Positions 1-9,017 of a stretch of DNA of 64,000 bases are shown in pieces (the first letter of the stretch is position 1; each line of letters begins with the position of its first letter). The position numbers were made by a program, and so were the translations under genes. Source of the stretch: Thiomicrorhabdus sp. GTDB lineage: Bacteria > Pseudomonadota > Gammaproteobacteria > Thiomicrospirales > Thiomicrospiraceae. The notes below the pieces were generated by a model. It was given only the letters and a program-made list of their open reading frames with translations. It was not told the origin of the DNA and made no database searches. Where the stretch lies: assembly GCF_963677875.1 (NCBI RefSeq), contig NZ_OY782565.1:310001-374000 (forward strand). The letters run 5' to 3'.

Positions 1-2
1 CG

Positions 3-707
3 GGTGCGCTGGTGGTCAATATGCTCTGTTCCAACGGACGTGACGATACTCCGCTCTGGCAACGCCTTTACTGGGTTGTCGGTGTCGGTTTGATCGCGGT
101 AATTCTGCTGCTTGCCGGAGGTCTTGGCGCTTTGCAGACCATGACCATTGCCAGCGCCATGCCTTTCTCCGTGGTTCTGCTGATGGCGACCTACGGCTTG
201 ATTATGGCTCTGAGAGTGGATATCACCAAACGGGAAACACTGCAAACACATCTGGCTTCGGTCAGTACCGGTAACGGTGACGATAACTGGCGCTCCCGTT
301 TGCACAACATTGTCGATTATCCAAGCCGAAAAGTCGTCAGCCGTTACATCCAGAACATCGTCTGGCCAGCCTGTAAAGAAGTCGCCGAAGAGTTGTCTGC
401 ACAAGACTTGCAGGTCAGCGTCAATAACGATAAGGAACGCGATCGCGTGACGTTGGTGGTACAGCATGGCGACGAAGTCGATTTCGTATATGAAGTTCGC
501 AGCCGCGCGCATTTACGTCCGGAATATACTCAAACGGAAATTCCGGAAGATGAGCTTGATGAAAGCGCACATTACTATCGCGCCGAAATCCATCTCCGTG
601 AAGGCGGCCAGGATTACGATGTCATGGGCTGGTCAAAACTGGCTGTTATCAATGATTTGATCGATAACTATCACAAGCATATGCATTTTCTGCATATCCT
701 TCGCTGA
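3..707 (+). CDS. BCCT-family (betaine/choline/carnitine) transporter, C-terminal part
   Basis: The frame is open from base 3, so the gene starts before the window and only about 234 C-terminal residues are seen. Two hydrophobic segments come first (the second about 30-50 residues in), followed by a hydrophilic cytoplasmic tail of about 160 residues. A long tail of this kind, with the terminal pattern of a tyrosine-rich DxxDNYHKHMHFLHILR-like end, is typical of BetT-type choline transporters, where it takes part in osmotic control. The likely role is sodium- or proton-coupled uptake of choline or glycine betaine as osmoprotectant. The substrate cannot be fixed because the core helices are missing. 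A strong hairpin terminator follows 40 bases after the stop. Confidence 0.8.
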   Translation, partial: GALVVNMLCSNGRDDTPLWQRLYWVVGVGLIAVILLLAGGLGALQTMTIASAMPFSVVLLMATYGLIMALRVDITKRETLQTHLASVSTGNGDDNWRSRLHNIVDYPSRKVVSRYIQNIVWPACKEVAEELSAQDLQVSVNNDKERDRVTLVVQHGDEVDFVYEVRSRAHLRPEYTQTEIPEDELDESAHYYRAEIHLREGGQDYDVMGWSKLAVINDLIDNYHKHMHFLHILR

Positions 708-747
708 TCGCAACCGATCGATTCAGTCGATGAAAATGAAGTCAATT

Positions 748-772
748 AAAAAGGGCCGAAAGGCCCTTTTTT
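748..772. terminator. Bidirectional intrinsic terminator
   Basis: Ten-base arms (748-757 and 762-771) with a GAAA tetraloop, flanked by A5 on the left and T6 on the right. It can end the BCCT gene on the plus strand and the GMC oxidoreductase gene, whose stop is at 799, on the minus strand. Confidence 0.9.
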
Positions 773-798
773 ATGCTCGATGATTTAGGTTCGCCGCC

Positions 799-2478
799 TT
801 AAAGCGCGGTGAGAATTTTATCGGCCACTCGAAAGGCGTTGGCGTAAATCGTCCAGGTATAGGTGACACTGCCGCCGGTTGGCATGAAACTGCCGTCGGT
901 AACATACAGATTTTCGACATCATGCGCGCGGCAATCCGCATCCAGCACCGACGTTTTAATGTCGTTACCGAAACGGCAACCACCCGCCATCAGGTTCTGC
1001 GCAGGCGATCCGCTGACCAATGAGCTGACGTTTTTCGCTCCCATCTGCCGCAATACATCCTCGGCCTTATCGCTCAAATAACGCCCGACTTTGAGATCGT
1101 GCGGATGATAACCGAGACGAATACTGGCCACCGGCTGCTGCCAGCGATCCTTGACCGAATTGTCGAGGGAAACAAAACAGTTATCGGTCGGCAACCAGTC
1201 GTTAAAAACCTCGAAATTCAATGTCTGCTTATCGGAAAACGCCGATTTCAGACGTTTTTGCAGCCGCTCGCCCCAAACCAGATCGCCGTTATCATCCCAC
1301 TTCTGCGGAAACGCCTGTGGCAAGGCATTCGGATGACGTAACAGGAAGTCGATGGTGCCACCCTTGGCTTTGCCGCCGAATTCCTTATCATCGATAAAAT
1401 ACCACTCTTGCAGATTACGATTAACGAAAGGCCCGCGTTTGTTCAATTCCGTGGCACTGAGCTTATCCATTTCCGAATAGATGAAATCACCGCTACCGGC
1501 TCCACCGGCCGAGAACAGCAGGTTTTTACCGACCTGAGCGTGATTGTTCGCCAGACCGTTCGGATGTTTCGGCCCGGTCGACGCCAGCAACAAGCGACTG
1601 GTTTCCACCGCCTGACAAGCCACTACAAAAATTTTGGCCAAGACCCTTTTCACCTTACCCTCAACATCGACATATTCCGCCTCGATCACTTTTCCTTTGG
1701 CATCGCTGATTAAACGATTGACCTTGCTGTCGGCTTGAATATGACAATTACCGGTTTGAAGCGCCCGATCCAGCAAAGCGGCACGCGAACTGCCTTTTGC
1801 GCCGGACGAACAGCCGTAACTGCCGCAGAAACCGGAGTATTCGCAACTGCGACGGCCGTTTTTCGGCTGCGACAGAATTGCACGCGGCGTCGGCAAAGCC
1901 TGATAGCCCAGATCGCTACAGGCTTGATCGATATGTTTGACGATCGGATGTTCCTGCGTCGGCGGCATTGGGAAATCTGCGGTGGAGCGCGGTTCCAGAA
2001 AACGGTGTTTTACAATCCGCCCGGAAACGCCGACTTCGGTTTCGACTTTGCTGTAATAGGGTTCGAGATCCTGGTATTGAATCGGCCAGTCGGCAATATT
2101 CGCTCCTTCAATCGGGCCGAATTCCGACAGCAGTCGAAAATCCTGCGGTTTGAGACGGTGGAAAAAACCGCTCATCAGATTGGACGAACCTCCGACCAGA
2201 TTACCGTTCCAGAAATCCCAGCCGGACGCTTCGGTCGATTCACCGACCCAGTCACCGAAATCGTTCTGCTGCTGCAAAACATGCTTTTCATCCGCTAAAT
2301 CCGGCGTATAGACCGGATAACGGCAACAGCTGAGTTCGTCCTTATAAAAATCCTTTTCGGTCAGCCACGGCCCCTTTTCAAGCACCAACACCGAATAACC
2401 AGCCTGCGCCAGAGTCAAAGCCACCGGACCGCCGCCTGCTCCGCTACCGATCACACACACATCGTAATCGCGACTCAT
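799..2478 (-). CDS. GMC-family flavoprotein oxidoreductase, large subunit
   Basis: A 559-residue protein with an N-terminal FAD-binding dinucleotide fold (GSGAGGGPVA near residues 11-20, then an acidic end VLEKG) and the C-terminal GMC signature ending NLYVTDGSFMPTGG. It resembles the FAD subunits of gluconate-2-dehydrogenase-type membrane dehydrogenases, which oxidise an alcohol or sugar acid and pass electrons to a cytochrome. The upstream gene, overlapping by four bases (ATGA), encodes the matching small subunit. No cytochrome c subunit is adjacent. Oddly, the usual HxxGTxRMG motif reads LMAGGCRFG by my alignment, and no His is seen at the second active-site position either. The substrate is unknown; nearness to a BCCT transporter could hint at choline, but that is weak. 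Confidence 0.85.
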   Translation of the reverse strand: MSRDYDVCVIGSGAGGGPVALTLAQAGYSVLVLEKGPWLTEKDFYKDELSCCRYPVYTPDLADEKHVLQQQNDFGDWVGESTEASGWDFWNGNLVGGSSNLMSGFFHRLKPQDFRLLSEFGPIEGANIADWPIQYQDLEPYYSKVETEVGVSGRIVKHRFLEPRSTADFPMPPTQEHPIVKHIDQACSDLGYQALPTPRAILSQPKNGRRSCEYSGFCGSYGCSSGAKGSSRAALLDRALQTGNCHIQADSKVNRLISDAKGKVIEAEYVDVEGKVKRVLAKIFVVACQAVETSRLLLASTGPKHPNGLANNHAQVGKNLLFSAGGAGSGDFIYSEMDKLSATELNKRGPFVNRNLQEWYFIDDKEFGGKAKGGTIDFLLRHPNALPQAFPQKWDDNGDLVWGERLQKRLKSAFSDKQTLNFEVFNDWLPTDNCFVSLDNSVKDRWQQPVASIRLGYHPHDLKVGRYLSDKAEDVLRQMGAKNVSSLVSGSPAQNLMAGGCRFGNDIKTSVLDADCRAHDVENLYVTDGSFMPTGGSVTYTWTIYANAFRVADKILTAL

Positions 2479-3104
2479 GCTTTGGTTCTCCGGTAAGTGT
2501 TCACTTTGCGTTTTTCATAGCCGATTTCAAAGTAACGTTTTCCAGGTGCAGGAAGCGGATAGCCTGGAATCTGCCCAGCCGCTTTCCAGCCCTTACCGTT
2601 GGGGTTACCGCCATAAACCGGGTCGGTCAACAGGGCTTCCAGCAGATTATTGAGCATCATCGACAACCAGTTCTGTCCGGCTCGACTTTTGGATACCTTT
2701 CTCAGCAAAGCCTCTTTCTGCTCGAACGTAAGCGCAGTAAACTTTTGCTTGTAATCGGATTTGGCCAGATCGTTCAACCAGCCGACGCCCTGATAAATGA
2801 AATTTTCGGAATCCTTATCCGCCAGAGGACGCTGAAATTTACTTTGCAGATAACTTAAGGCGTGCAACTCTTCGGCGCCGGGAAAACCGTCCATCGACGG
2901 AAACAGATGGTTCTGCACTGCCTGCACCGTCTGCCACGCCGGATTGTTTAAAAATACGGCTTCCTGCTTCGTCATGGCCGATAGTGCCGATCCTTCGGCT
3001 TGAGCCAGAGAAATTTTCGCCAGCGGAATGGTTGCGGCCAATTGCAGTAAACGTCGTCGGCTCAACTGAAATTCGTCAAAAAAGGTTGATCGGTTGTGCT
3101 TCAT
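2475..3104 (-). CDS. Gluconate 2-dehydrogenase subunit 3-like protein, Tat-type signal
   Basis: A 209-residue protein beginning with a twin-arginine-like leader (SRRRLLQLAA near residues 15-24, then a hydrophobic stretch and an Ala-rich cleavage region around residues 30-38). The rest matches the small subunit of membrane-bound GMC dehydrogenases in character: it is helical and Trp-rich, with the motif DPVYGGNPNGKGW near residue 160. Subunit 3 proteins are thought to escort the folded FAD subunit through the Tat pathway, which fits the large subunit having no signal of its own. A GGGAGAG ribosome-binding site lies just upstream of the ATG. Translationally coupled to the FAD subunit. Confidence 0.8.
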   Translation of the reverse strand: MKHNRSTFFDEFQLSRRRLLQLAATIPLAKISLAQAEGSALSAMTKQEAVFLNNPAWQTVQAVQNHLFPSMDGFPGAEELHALSYLQSKFQRPLADKDSENFIYQGVGWLNDLAKSDYKQKFTALTFEQKEALLRKVSKSRAGQNWLSMMLNNLLEALLTDPVYGGNPNGKGWKAAGQIPGYPLPAPGKRYFEIGYEKRKVNTYRRTKA

Positions 3105-3172
3105 TGAATCTCTCCCGTGCCTCAGAGGGTCGTCATGGACTTTATGCTACCAGTAAAGCCCCATACGCGATA

Positions 3173-3206
3173 ATGGAAACATGCTTAACCGGCTCACGGT
3201 TTCCAT
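3173..3206. repeat. Short inverted repeat in the GMC-operon promoter region
   Basis: ATGGAAAC (3173-3180) and GTTTCCAT (3199-3206) form 8-bp arms with an 18-base spacer. The spacer itself holds AACCG/CGGTT. It lies about 70-100 bases upstream of the subunit 3 start, so it may be an operator. No known regulator motif is recognised. Confidence 0.3.
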
Positions 3207-3295
3207 AACCAAGACCGGATTAAGGGGCTTTTGTTTCACTTCTTATAAATCACTACGTCGCAAACGCCGCTTTGGATGCAGAAAATTCCGCACAT

Positions 3296-3319
3296 AAAAA
3301 ACCCCGGGTTAACCGGGGT
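3296..3319 (-). terminator. Intrinsic terminator of the oligopeptidase A gene
   Basis: Read on the minus strand, ACCCCGG pairs with CCGGGGT around a short loop and is followed by T6. It sits about 45 bases after the stop at 3363. Confidence 0.85.
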
Positions 3320-3362
3320 CTGTCATGCACTCTGCTTACTGATGAAGCCTATATAAAGCGAA

Positions 3363-5402
3363 TTAAGCGGCGATCCCGCTGTGACGCAACAGTGCATCGA
3401 TTTGCGGTTCGCGACCGCGGAAAGCTTTAAACAGCGTCATCGGATCAATCGAACCACCGGCAGCCAGAATGGTGTTTTTGAATTTGGCACCGATATCGGC
3501 ATTCAAAATCCCCTGCTCTTCGAACAGGCTGAAAGCATCTGAAGACAAAACTTCGGCCCATTTATAGCTGAAGTAACCCGCCGCATAACCGCCGGCGAAA
3601 ATATGGCTGAAGCTATGCATGAAACGGTTATAGGCCGGAGGGAAAATCACCGACACTTCCTGACGAATGCGCTGACTCAAATCGCCTAAAGATTCGACTT
3701 CGTCCGGTTGATAAAAAGCGTGCAGTTCGAAATCAGTCAAAGAAAATTCGATCTGGCGTAACATCATCATCGCCGATTGGAAACCGCGACTCTGCTGCAA
3801 GGAAGCAAACAAACTTTCCGGCAGTGGTTCGCCACTGTCGATATGCCCGGACATCAGATCAATGCCTTCACGCTCCCAGCAGAAGTTTTCCATAAACTGC
3901 GACGGCAATTCGACCGCATCCCAAGGAACGCCGCTGATACCGGAAATATCCAGATGTTCCATTTCGGTAAACAAATGATGGATGCCGTGACCGAATTCAT
4001 GGAACAGTGTAGTGACTTCATCATGTGTCAAACAAGCCGGTTTATCGCCGACCGGAGGCGTGAAATTGCACACCAGATAAGCAACCGGTTTTTGCAGTTC
4101 GGTTGCACTGCTGCGCCAGCGGCTGACCGCGGAATCCATCCAGGCTCCGCCGCGTTTGTTTTCGCGTGCATACAGATCCAGATAGAACTGGCCGATCACC
4201 TGATTATCGGCATTGAACAGCTCGAAAAAGCGTACATCCTTATGCCATACCGAAACACCGAGTTTTTCCTGCAAACGGACGCCGAACAGACGCTCGGTGA
4301 TGGTAAACAAGCCTTGTAAAACGGTTTCCACCGGGAAATACGGACGCAAGGCTTCCTGCGATAAGGATAGACGCGCCGATTTCAATCTCTCGGATGCATA
4401 ACTGATATCCCAGGGTTGCAGATCGTCCAGACCGAGTTCCTGTTTGGCAAAGGCCTGTAATTCGGCCAATTCCTGCTGGGCCTGCGGTTTGGATTTTTTC
4501 GCCAAATCGCGCAGAAAGCCCAGCACCTGTTCGGTACTCTCGGCCATTTTGGTCGCCAGAGACAATTCAGCGTAATTATCAAAACCAAGCAACTGCGCCT
4601 TTTTATGACGTAATTCGCGAATCTTCTCGATAATATCGCTGTTATCGAATTCAAGCTGTTCAAACTGGTCGGAGGCACGGGTACTGAAAGCGCGATACAC
4701 CTCTTCCCGCAAGGAACGGTTATCGGCATGTGTCATAACCGCCAGATAAGACGGAAAGTCCAAAGTCACGCACCAGCCTTTTACCTCTTTCTGCTGCGCC
4801 AGCTGCTGCAATAATCCCATTGCCGATTCCGGCAGACCTTTTAGTTCACTTTCGTCTTCGATGGCCTTAAACCATGACTGAGTGGATTTCAAAACGTTAT
4901 TGCCGAACTGCGAGCTGAGTTGTGAAAGTTCCTGCGCATACTCGCGATAAATCTTCTGCTCCGCTTCCGGCAGGGCGATACCGCTTAAACGGAAATTACG
5001 CAAGGCATTTTCGATTACTTTCTTCTGTGCCAGATTGAAGTGTTCATATTCTTCACTCTGCGCCAAGGCATTGAATTTTTTATAGAGCCCGGCATTTTGC
5101 CCGATCTCGGAGTGATAGGCACTGATATCCGCCAGACAATCGGTATAAGCCTGATGCCATTCATCGGAGTTTTTCACTGCATCCAAATGCCCGATCGGCC
5201 CCCAAACGCGTTCGAAGCGGTTGTCGATTTTCTCCAGAGGTTCGATAAAGTTTTCCCAAGTCGGCTCCTCTTCCATCTCGACCAGACGCTGAATTTCGGC
5301 ACGGTTTTCCGCCAGCAGGGTTTCCACGGCCGGACGGATATGTTCCACGTGAAACTTTTCGAATTGCGGTAGCCCGCTCAGATCAAATAAAGGGTTGCTC
5401 AT
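3363..5402 (-). CDS. prlC: Oligopeptidase A (M3 metallopeptidase)
   Basis: A 679-residue cytosolic zinc peptidase of the thimet-oligopeptidase family, which degrades short peptides, including cleaved signal peptides. The zinc site HEFGH lies at about residues 467-471, inside the expected context (LFHEFGHGIHH, then DAVELPSQFMENF as the third ligand region). The length equals the E. coli enzyme (680). There is no signal peptide. The small [2Fe-2S] protein gene lies 117 bases upstream in the same direction, and an intrinsic terminator follows. Confidence 0.95.
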   Translation of the reverse strand: MSNPLFDLSGLPQFEKFHVEHIRPAVETLLAENRAEIQRLVEMEEEPTWENFIEPLEKIDNRFERVWGPIGHLDAVKNSDEWHQAYTDCLADISAYHSEIGQNAGLYKKFNALAQSEEYEHFNLAQKKVIENALRNFRLSGIALPEAEQKIYREYAQELSQLSSQFGNNVLKSTQSWFKAIEDESELKGLPESAMGLLQQLAQQKEVKGWCVTLDFPSYLAVMTHADNRSLREEVYRAFSTRASDQFEQLEFDNSDIIEKIRELRHKKAQLLGFDNYAELSLATKMAESTEQVLGFLRDLAKKSKPQAQQELAELQAFAKQELGLDDLQPWDISYASERLKSARLSLSQEALRPYFPVETVLQGLFTITERLFGVRLQEKLGVSVWHKDVRFFELFNADNQVIGQFYLDLYARENKRGGAWMDSAVSRWRSSATELQKPVAYLVCNFTPPVGDKPACLTHDEVTTLFHEFGHGIHHLFTEMEHLDISGISGVPWDAVELPSQFMENFCWEREGIDLMSGHIDSGEPLPESLFASLQQSRGFQSAMMMLRQIEFSLTDFELHAFYQPDEVESLGDLSQRIRQEVSVIFPPAYNRFMHSFSHIFAGGYAAGYFSYKWAEVLSSDAFSLFEEQGILNADIGAKFKNTILAAGGSIDPMTLFKAFRGREPQIDALLRHSGIAA

Positions 5403-5519
5403 ATAAATTTAACTCGCGAATAGAATTAGTCGATGATTGGGATATTTCGAGAATGTTTTGTCGATTATTTAAGAATTATGCGGACGACCTGGTGGATTTT
5501 AAAGGGGAAAAAACGGTTT

Positions 5520-5777
5520 TTAATCGCAATCTTTGTCTTTGCCATACATATCGATCAAACGCTGAACCTGACGTTCGCAGCATTGACTGCCCTGACAGCC
5601 GTAGGTTTTTGCCGTTACCCCGGCAATCGAATCGGCGCCGTTTTCAATCGCCTGCATAATATCGATTTTCGGCACGTCGTAGCAGACGCACAGACTTCTC
5701 TGCGGACTCTTCTGTAATTCATATTCCCAGGTTCCGGTTTGCGCCACTTCAACTTCCAAAGAAAATTTAAACACCAA
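5520..5777 (-). CDS. BFD-like [2Fe-2S]-binding small protein
   Basis: About 85 residues. Cys30 and Cys32 (CVC) and Cys61 with Cys66/Cys67 resemble the CxC...CxxxxC arrangement of the BFD-like [2Fe-2S] fold seen in bacterioferritin-associated ferredoxin, NirB and NifU-type proteins. The intervening helix (DIMQAIENGADSIAGVTA) also fits that fold. Probable role: a small redox or iron-release partner. No ATG is available; translation must start at TTG (5777) or GTG (5774), and neither has a strong ribosome-binding site, so the start is uncertain. No bacterioferritin gene is nearby, so the partner is unknown. Confidence 0.65.
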   Translation of the reverse strand: MVFKFSLEVEVAQTGTWEYELQKSPQRSLCVCYDVPKIDIMQAIENGADSIAGVTAKTYGCQGSQCCERQVQRLIDMYGKDKDCD

Positions 5778-5897
5778 ACGCTTATTCTATTGAAAAGCGC
5801 ACTTTAAAACCATTTCTAAACGGTTCCAGACTTCCTGTAGTGGATAAATTGACTCACTGCTTTACAATTCAAGGTAACACACAAAAGGAATTGAATT

Positions 5898-6317
5898 ATG
5901 TGGAACCAGTATAAAATTCATCTCGCACCGCGCTGCCGCGGCTTCCATCTGATTACCAACGATCTGTTGCGTCAGATACCGGAGTTAAGCGAAATTAAAG
6001 TCGGAATGATGAATGTCTTTATTCAACACACCTCGGCGTCTTTGACCATTAACGAAAATGCCGACCCGTCGGTGCGTACCGATTTTGAAAGCTTTTTCAA
6101 TCATACGGTGCCGGAAAACGAGTCTTACTATACCCATACTTACGAAGGGCCGGACGATATGCCGGCGCATCTCAAAGGCAGTCTGTTGGGGTTCAGTTTG
6201 AATATTCCGATTACCGACGGCAGATTAAATCTCGGCACCTGGCAGGGAATTTATCTGTGCGAGCATCGCGATCACGGCGGCAGCCGAACGCTGATCGTGA
6301 CCTTGAACGGAGAATAA
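5898..6317 (+). CDS. yjbQ: YjbQ / UPF0047 family protein
   Basis: A 139-residue single-domain protein spanning the whole UPF0047 family, with the hallmarks VFIQHTSASLTINENADP (about residues 39-56), a central HTYEGPDDMPAH, and the C-terminal GTWQGIYLCEHRDHGG with conserved His and Glu. Members are trimeric; the E. coli homologue has weak thiamine-phosphate synthase activity, but the physiological role is unsettled. An AAAGGA ribosome-binding site precedes the ATG. It converges on the SRAP-like gene with only 18 bases between stops. Confidence 0.9.
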   Translation: MWNQYKIHLAPRCRGFHLITNDLLRQIPELSEIKVGMMNVFIQHTSASLTINENADPSVRTDFESFFNHTVPENESYYTHTYEGPDDMPAHLKGSLLGFSLNIPITDGRLNLGTWQGIYLCEHRDHGGSRTLIVTLNGE

Positions 6318-6335
6318 GAGAATCGTTGGGGGAAA

Positions 6336-6824
6336 TCAAAGTGACCTGTGCATCGGCCAGCGTTGATGAATCTGCACCGGTTCGGTTTCAATAGCGCCGA
6401 ACAGGTCGTGATTTTCACTGTCGATTTTCGGAATCGCATTTTCCGGTGGAGTGGTCGTCATCACATAGACGCGCCATTTGCCGTCGACTACCAGTAACAG
6501 CCCTTGCAGACACTCGCCTTTCGGCATGGCAAACCAGTGTGATTTGCCGCTGTCGTCTTTCTCCATAAAGGCATCGACGGCAATCCGCACCGGCTTATTA
6601 CGGTAACGATTCCACATCGAATCACCACGAGCATAACTGTCTTCGCGCACCCAGCCGTTAACCGGGAACATGGAAGCTTCCGGATCGTTTTCTTCATTGC
6701 GTCGCCCCCAGGTAACCAGCTCAATTGCTCCGTCGCGACGAACCACCGGTAATTTGGCATTCGGATAGGGAAAATAGACCCGCAGTTCTTCGCCTTCCCA
6801 CTCGTATTCAACACCGCCGCACAT
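6336..6824 (-). CDS. YedK-like SRAP (SOS-response-associated peptidase) family protein
   Basis: A 162-residue protein beginning MCGG. SRAP/HMCES proteins crosslink abasic sites in single-stranded DNA through Cys2 after removal of Met1. The other expected active-site residues have plausible counterparts: Asn56 (VNGWVRED, compare NARAE), Glu88 (AVDAFME, compare ADGFYEW) and His153 (IHQRWP, compare HDRMP). It is shorter than E. coli YedK (about 220) and the opening is MCGG rather than the common MCGR, so this is a diverged or compact member. It starts 116 bases from the divergent LolA-like gene. Confidence 0.65.
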   Translation of the reverse strand: MCGGVEYEWEGEELRVYFPYPNAKLPVVRRDGAIELVTWGRRNEENDPEASMFPVNGWVREDSYARGDSMWNRYRNKPVRIAVDAFMEKDDSGKSHWFAMPKGECLQGLLLVVDGKWRVYVMTTTPPENAIPKIDSENHDLFGAIETEPVQIHQRWPMHRSL

Positions 6825-6940
6825 AGAACTGAAATCCCTTTTCTTCTAGCATTTTCACAATAAAAATTGATTTGTTTCACCTTCAACGTCATTACAGGCG
6901 TTATAGTAGAAACTCACAATAATCAAACTACGAGGTCGCT

Positions 6941-7765
6941 ATGCTTCGCTTGCTCCGGATGATTTTTTCGACGCTTATTGTAGCGTTTCTCGCGACTCCA
7001 CACTATGCATACGCTGCTGAATCCTCCACTAACCCGGTTGAAAATAAAGCCGCACAGCCGACGGCTAAAGCGCTGATTCAGCAAGCCCTGGAACTATGGC
7101 GCGGCAAAAGCTCCTACAGTGAAATAAGCATGCAAATCCACCGTCCGGAATGGACGCGTAAAATGTCGATGATCGGCTGGACCGAAGGTTTGGATCGCTC
7201 GCTGATCCGTTTTACCTATCCGCCGAAAGATGCCGGAAATGCCACCCTGAAACTCGACGAAGAGATGTGGCTGTTCACGCCGAAACTGCAACGCATTACC
7301 AAACTGCCGACCAGCATGATGAGCCAATCGTGGATGGGATCGGACTTCTCTTACAACGACCTGTCGAAAACCGACCAGATTCTGAAATATTACGACGCCT
7401 CAATCGATAAAACCGAAAGCGACGAGAGCGGCAATACGCTTTATCATCTGACACTGATTCCGCATCAGAATGCCCCGGTTGTCTGGGGCAAAGAAACCTT
7501 GATTATCCGTGCTGACGGATTACTGCTGAATGAAACTTTTTTCGATCAGACCGGCAAAGCGGTAAAAAGCATGCAGACTCTGCAGATTATGCAGGTGAAC
7601 GACCGCCCTTATCCGAAAGTGATGCGCATGACACGTTCCGATAAACCCGATCAATGGACTCAGGTGGTCACGAATGCGGTGTGGTTCGATTTACAACTGC
7701 CGAGTTATCTGTTTACCCAGTCGAACCTGAAAACACCGCGTCCGTGGTCGGCGCCAAAACCCTGA
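6941..7765 (+). CDS. LolA-like periplasmic outer-membrane lipoprotein-sorting family protein
   Basis: A 274-residue protein with a cleavable signal peptide (hydrophobic core residues 8-22, likely cut after AYA near residue 26). The mature part is of the LolA/LolB-like half-barrel class, recognised by the motif YPPKDAGNATLKLDEEMW and the later SQSWMGSDFSYNDL, a hallmark of the uncharacterised branch annotated as outer membrane lipoprotein-sorting protein. It would bind acyl chains and ferry them across the periplasm. It leads a compact cluster with two LolCE-like permeases, a LolD-like ATPase and a barrel, so it is probably the periplasmic carrier of that machine rather than the housekeeping LolA. 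The cargo is unknown. Confidence 0.8.
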   Translation: MLRLLRMIFSTLIVAFLATPHYAYAAESSTNPVENKAAQPTAKALIQQALELWRGKSSYSEISMQIHRPEWTRKMSMIGWTEGLDRSLIRFTYPPKDAGNATLKLDEEMWLFTPKLQRITKLPTSMMSQSWMGSDFSYNDLSKTDQILKYYDASIDKTESDESGNTLYHLTLIPHQNAPVVWGKETLIIRADGLLLNETFFDQTGKAVKSMQTLQIMQVNDRPYPKVMRMTRSDKPDQWTQVVTNAVWFDLQLPSYLFTQSNLKTPRPWSAPKP

Positions 7766-7784
7766 TTGAATAGACGGAGTCGAT

Positions 7785-9017
7785 ATGCTCATCTCTCTTG
7801 CCTGGCGAAATCTCTGGCGGCACCGGAAACGCACCTGGATTACCGTCGCCGCGGTCAGCCTGACCACCTTGATGCTGGTATTTATGCTGTCGTTCCAGTT
7901 CGGCGTTTACGACACCATGAAAGAGCAGAATCTCAGACTGATGGATGGCTATGCACAGATTCAGCAGGAAGATTTTCTGGAACAGCCTAATCTGGAACAC
8001 AGCTTTGTCTATTCCGATCAATGGTTATCGATTCTGGATAAAATCGACTCATTGAGTGCTTATGGTCTTCGAGCCCAGACCTATGTCATTCTCAGCAACG
8101 ATGCCGACACCCAGAATCGCGGTGCGCTAATCATGGGCGTACAACCGGATAAAGAACCGCAACTTTCGTCGCTGGCAAAAAAGATCATTAGCGGCCGTTA
8201 TCTGCAACCGGACGACGATCATAAAATTATTCTCGGTAAACAGCTGGCAACGCAATTGCGCAGTAAAGTCGGCGATCAAGTGCAATTGTTGGGCGAAGAC
8301 CACGACGGTAGTCTGGCAATTGACCTGTATGAAATCGTCGGTATTGCCGACACCCATATCCCCGAACTAAATCGCCAGCTGGCACAAATGACCTTAAACG
8401 ATTTTCAAACCCTGTTTGCCATGCCGAACAGAGCGCAGCAACTGGTACTGATGACGGCTCAAATTGATCAGGCTACCAATTTACAACCGTTAGTTATGCC
8501 GCAACTTCAACCCCTGACCGATTCAAACCTCCTTTTTCGTGATTGGAAAGCCTTGCAACCGGCATTAGACCAAGCGATTCAACTGGATTTAAGCAGTGCC
8601 ATTCTCTGGTATGCCGCCCTGTTACTGATCGTTATTCTGATTCTGCTGAACACGCTTTACATGTCGATTCTGGAACGGCAAAACGAATTTGCTTTATTGA
8701 ACGCTCTCGGCGTGCAACCGATGCAGATCAGCCAAATGCTGATTCTGGAAATCGTCTTTACCACACTCTTAGGCTTGGTCAGCGGGGTTTTACTCGGTAT
8801 GGCGATCAGCGAATATTTCATTATTCACGGCATCAGCCTGCCGGGAGCCGAAGGCGTATTCGAACAATTTGGTCTGTCCGGTCTTCTCTATCCAAGTCTT
8901 AGCTGGTTAAGCGTCGGTTTCGCTCCGGCGGTTTTCGGTTTCGGTCTGCTACTGCTGTGTGCGATGGTACTGTTTAAAATGCGCAATCTCAAACCGCTGA
9001 CAGGAAGACAGTTATGA
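7785..9017 (+). CDS. ABC transporter permease, FtsX/LolC-LolE type (first)
   Basis: A 410-residue protein with the MacB/FtsX-type plan: one N-terminal membrane helix (about residues 20-42), a periplasmic domain of about 220 residues, then three C-terminal helices (about 270-295, 320-345 and 370-395). The N-terminal motif LAWRNLWRHRKRTW is the usual start of this permease class. These proteins work by mechanotransmission, extracting lipoproteins or lipids from the inner membrane rather than forming a channel. It starts 19 bases after the LolA-like gene and overlaps the next permease by four bases (ATGA). Confidence 0.88.
   Translation: MLISLAWRNLWRHRKRTWITVAAVSLTTLMLVFMLSFQFGVYDTMKEQNLRLMDGYAQIQQEDFLEQPNLEHSFVYSDQWLSILDKIDSLSAYGLRAQTYVILSNDADTQNRGALIMGVQPDKEPQLSSLAKKIISGRYLQPDDDHKIILGKQLATQLRSKVGDQVQLLGEDHDGSLAIDLYEIVGIADTHIPELNRQLAQMTLNDFQTLFAMPNRAQQLVLMTAQIDQATNLQPLVMPQLQPLTDSNLLFRDWKALQPALDQAIQLDLSSAILWYAALLLIVILILLNTLYMSILERQNEFALLNALGVQPMQISQMLILEIVFTTLLGLVSGVLLGMAISEYFIIHGISLPGAEGVFEQFGLSGLLYPSLSWLSVGFAPAVFGFGLLLLCAMVLFKMRNLKPLTGRQL

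Noticed and set aside
1735-2298. 187-residue plus-strand frame opposite the GMC oxidoreductase
   Set aside because: Shadow of the real minus-strand gene, with no ribosome-binding site or known motif.
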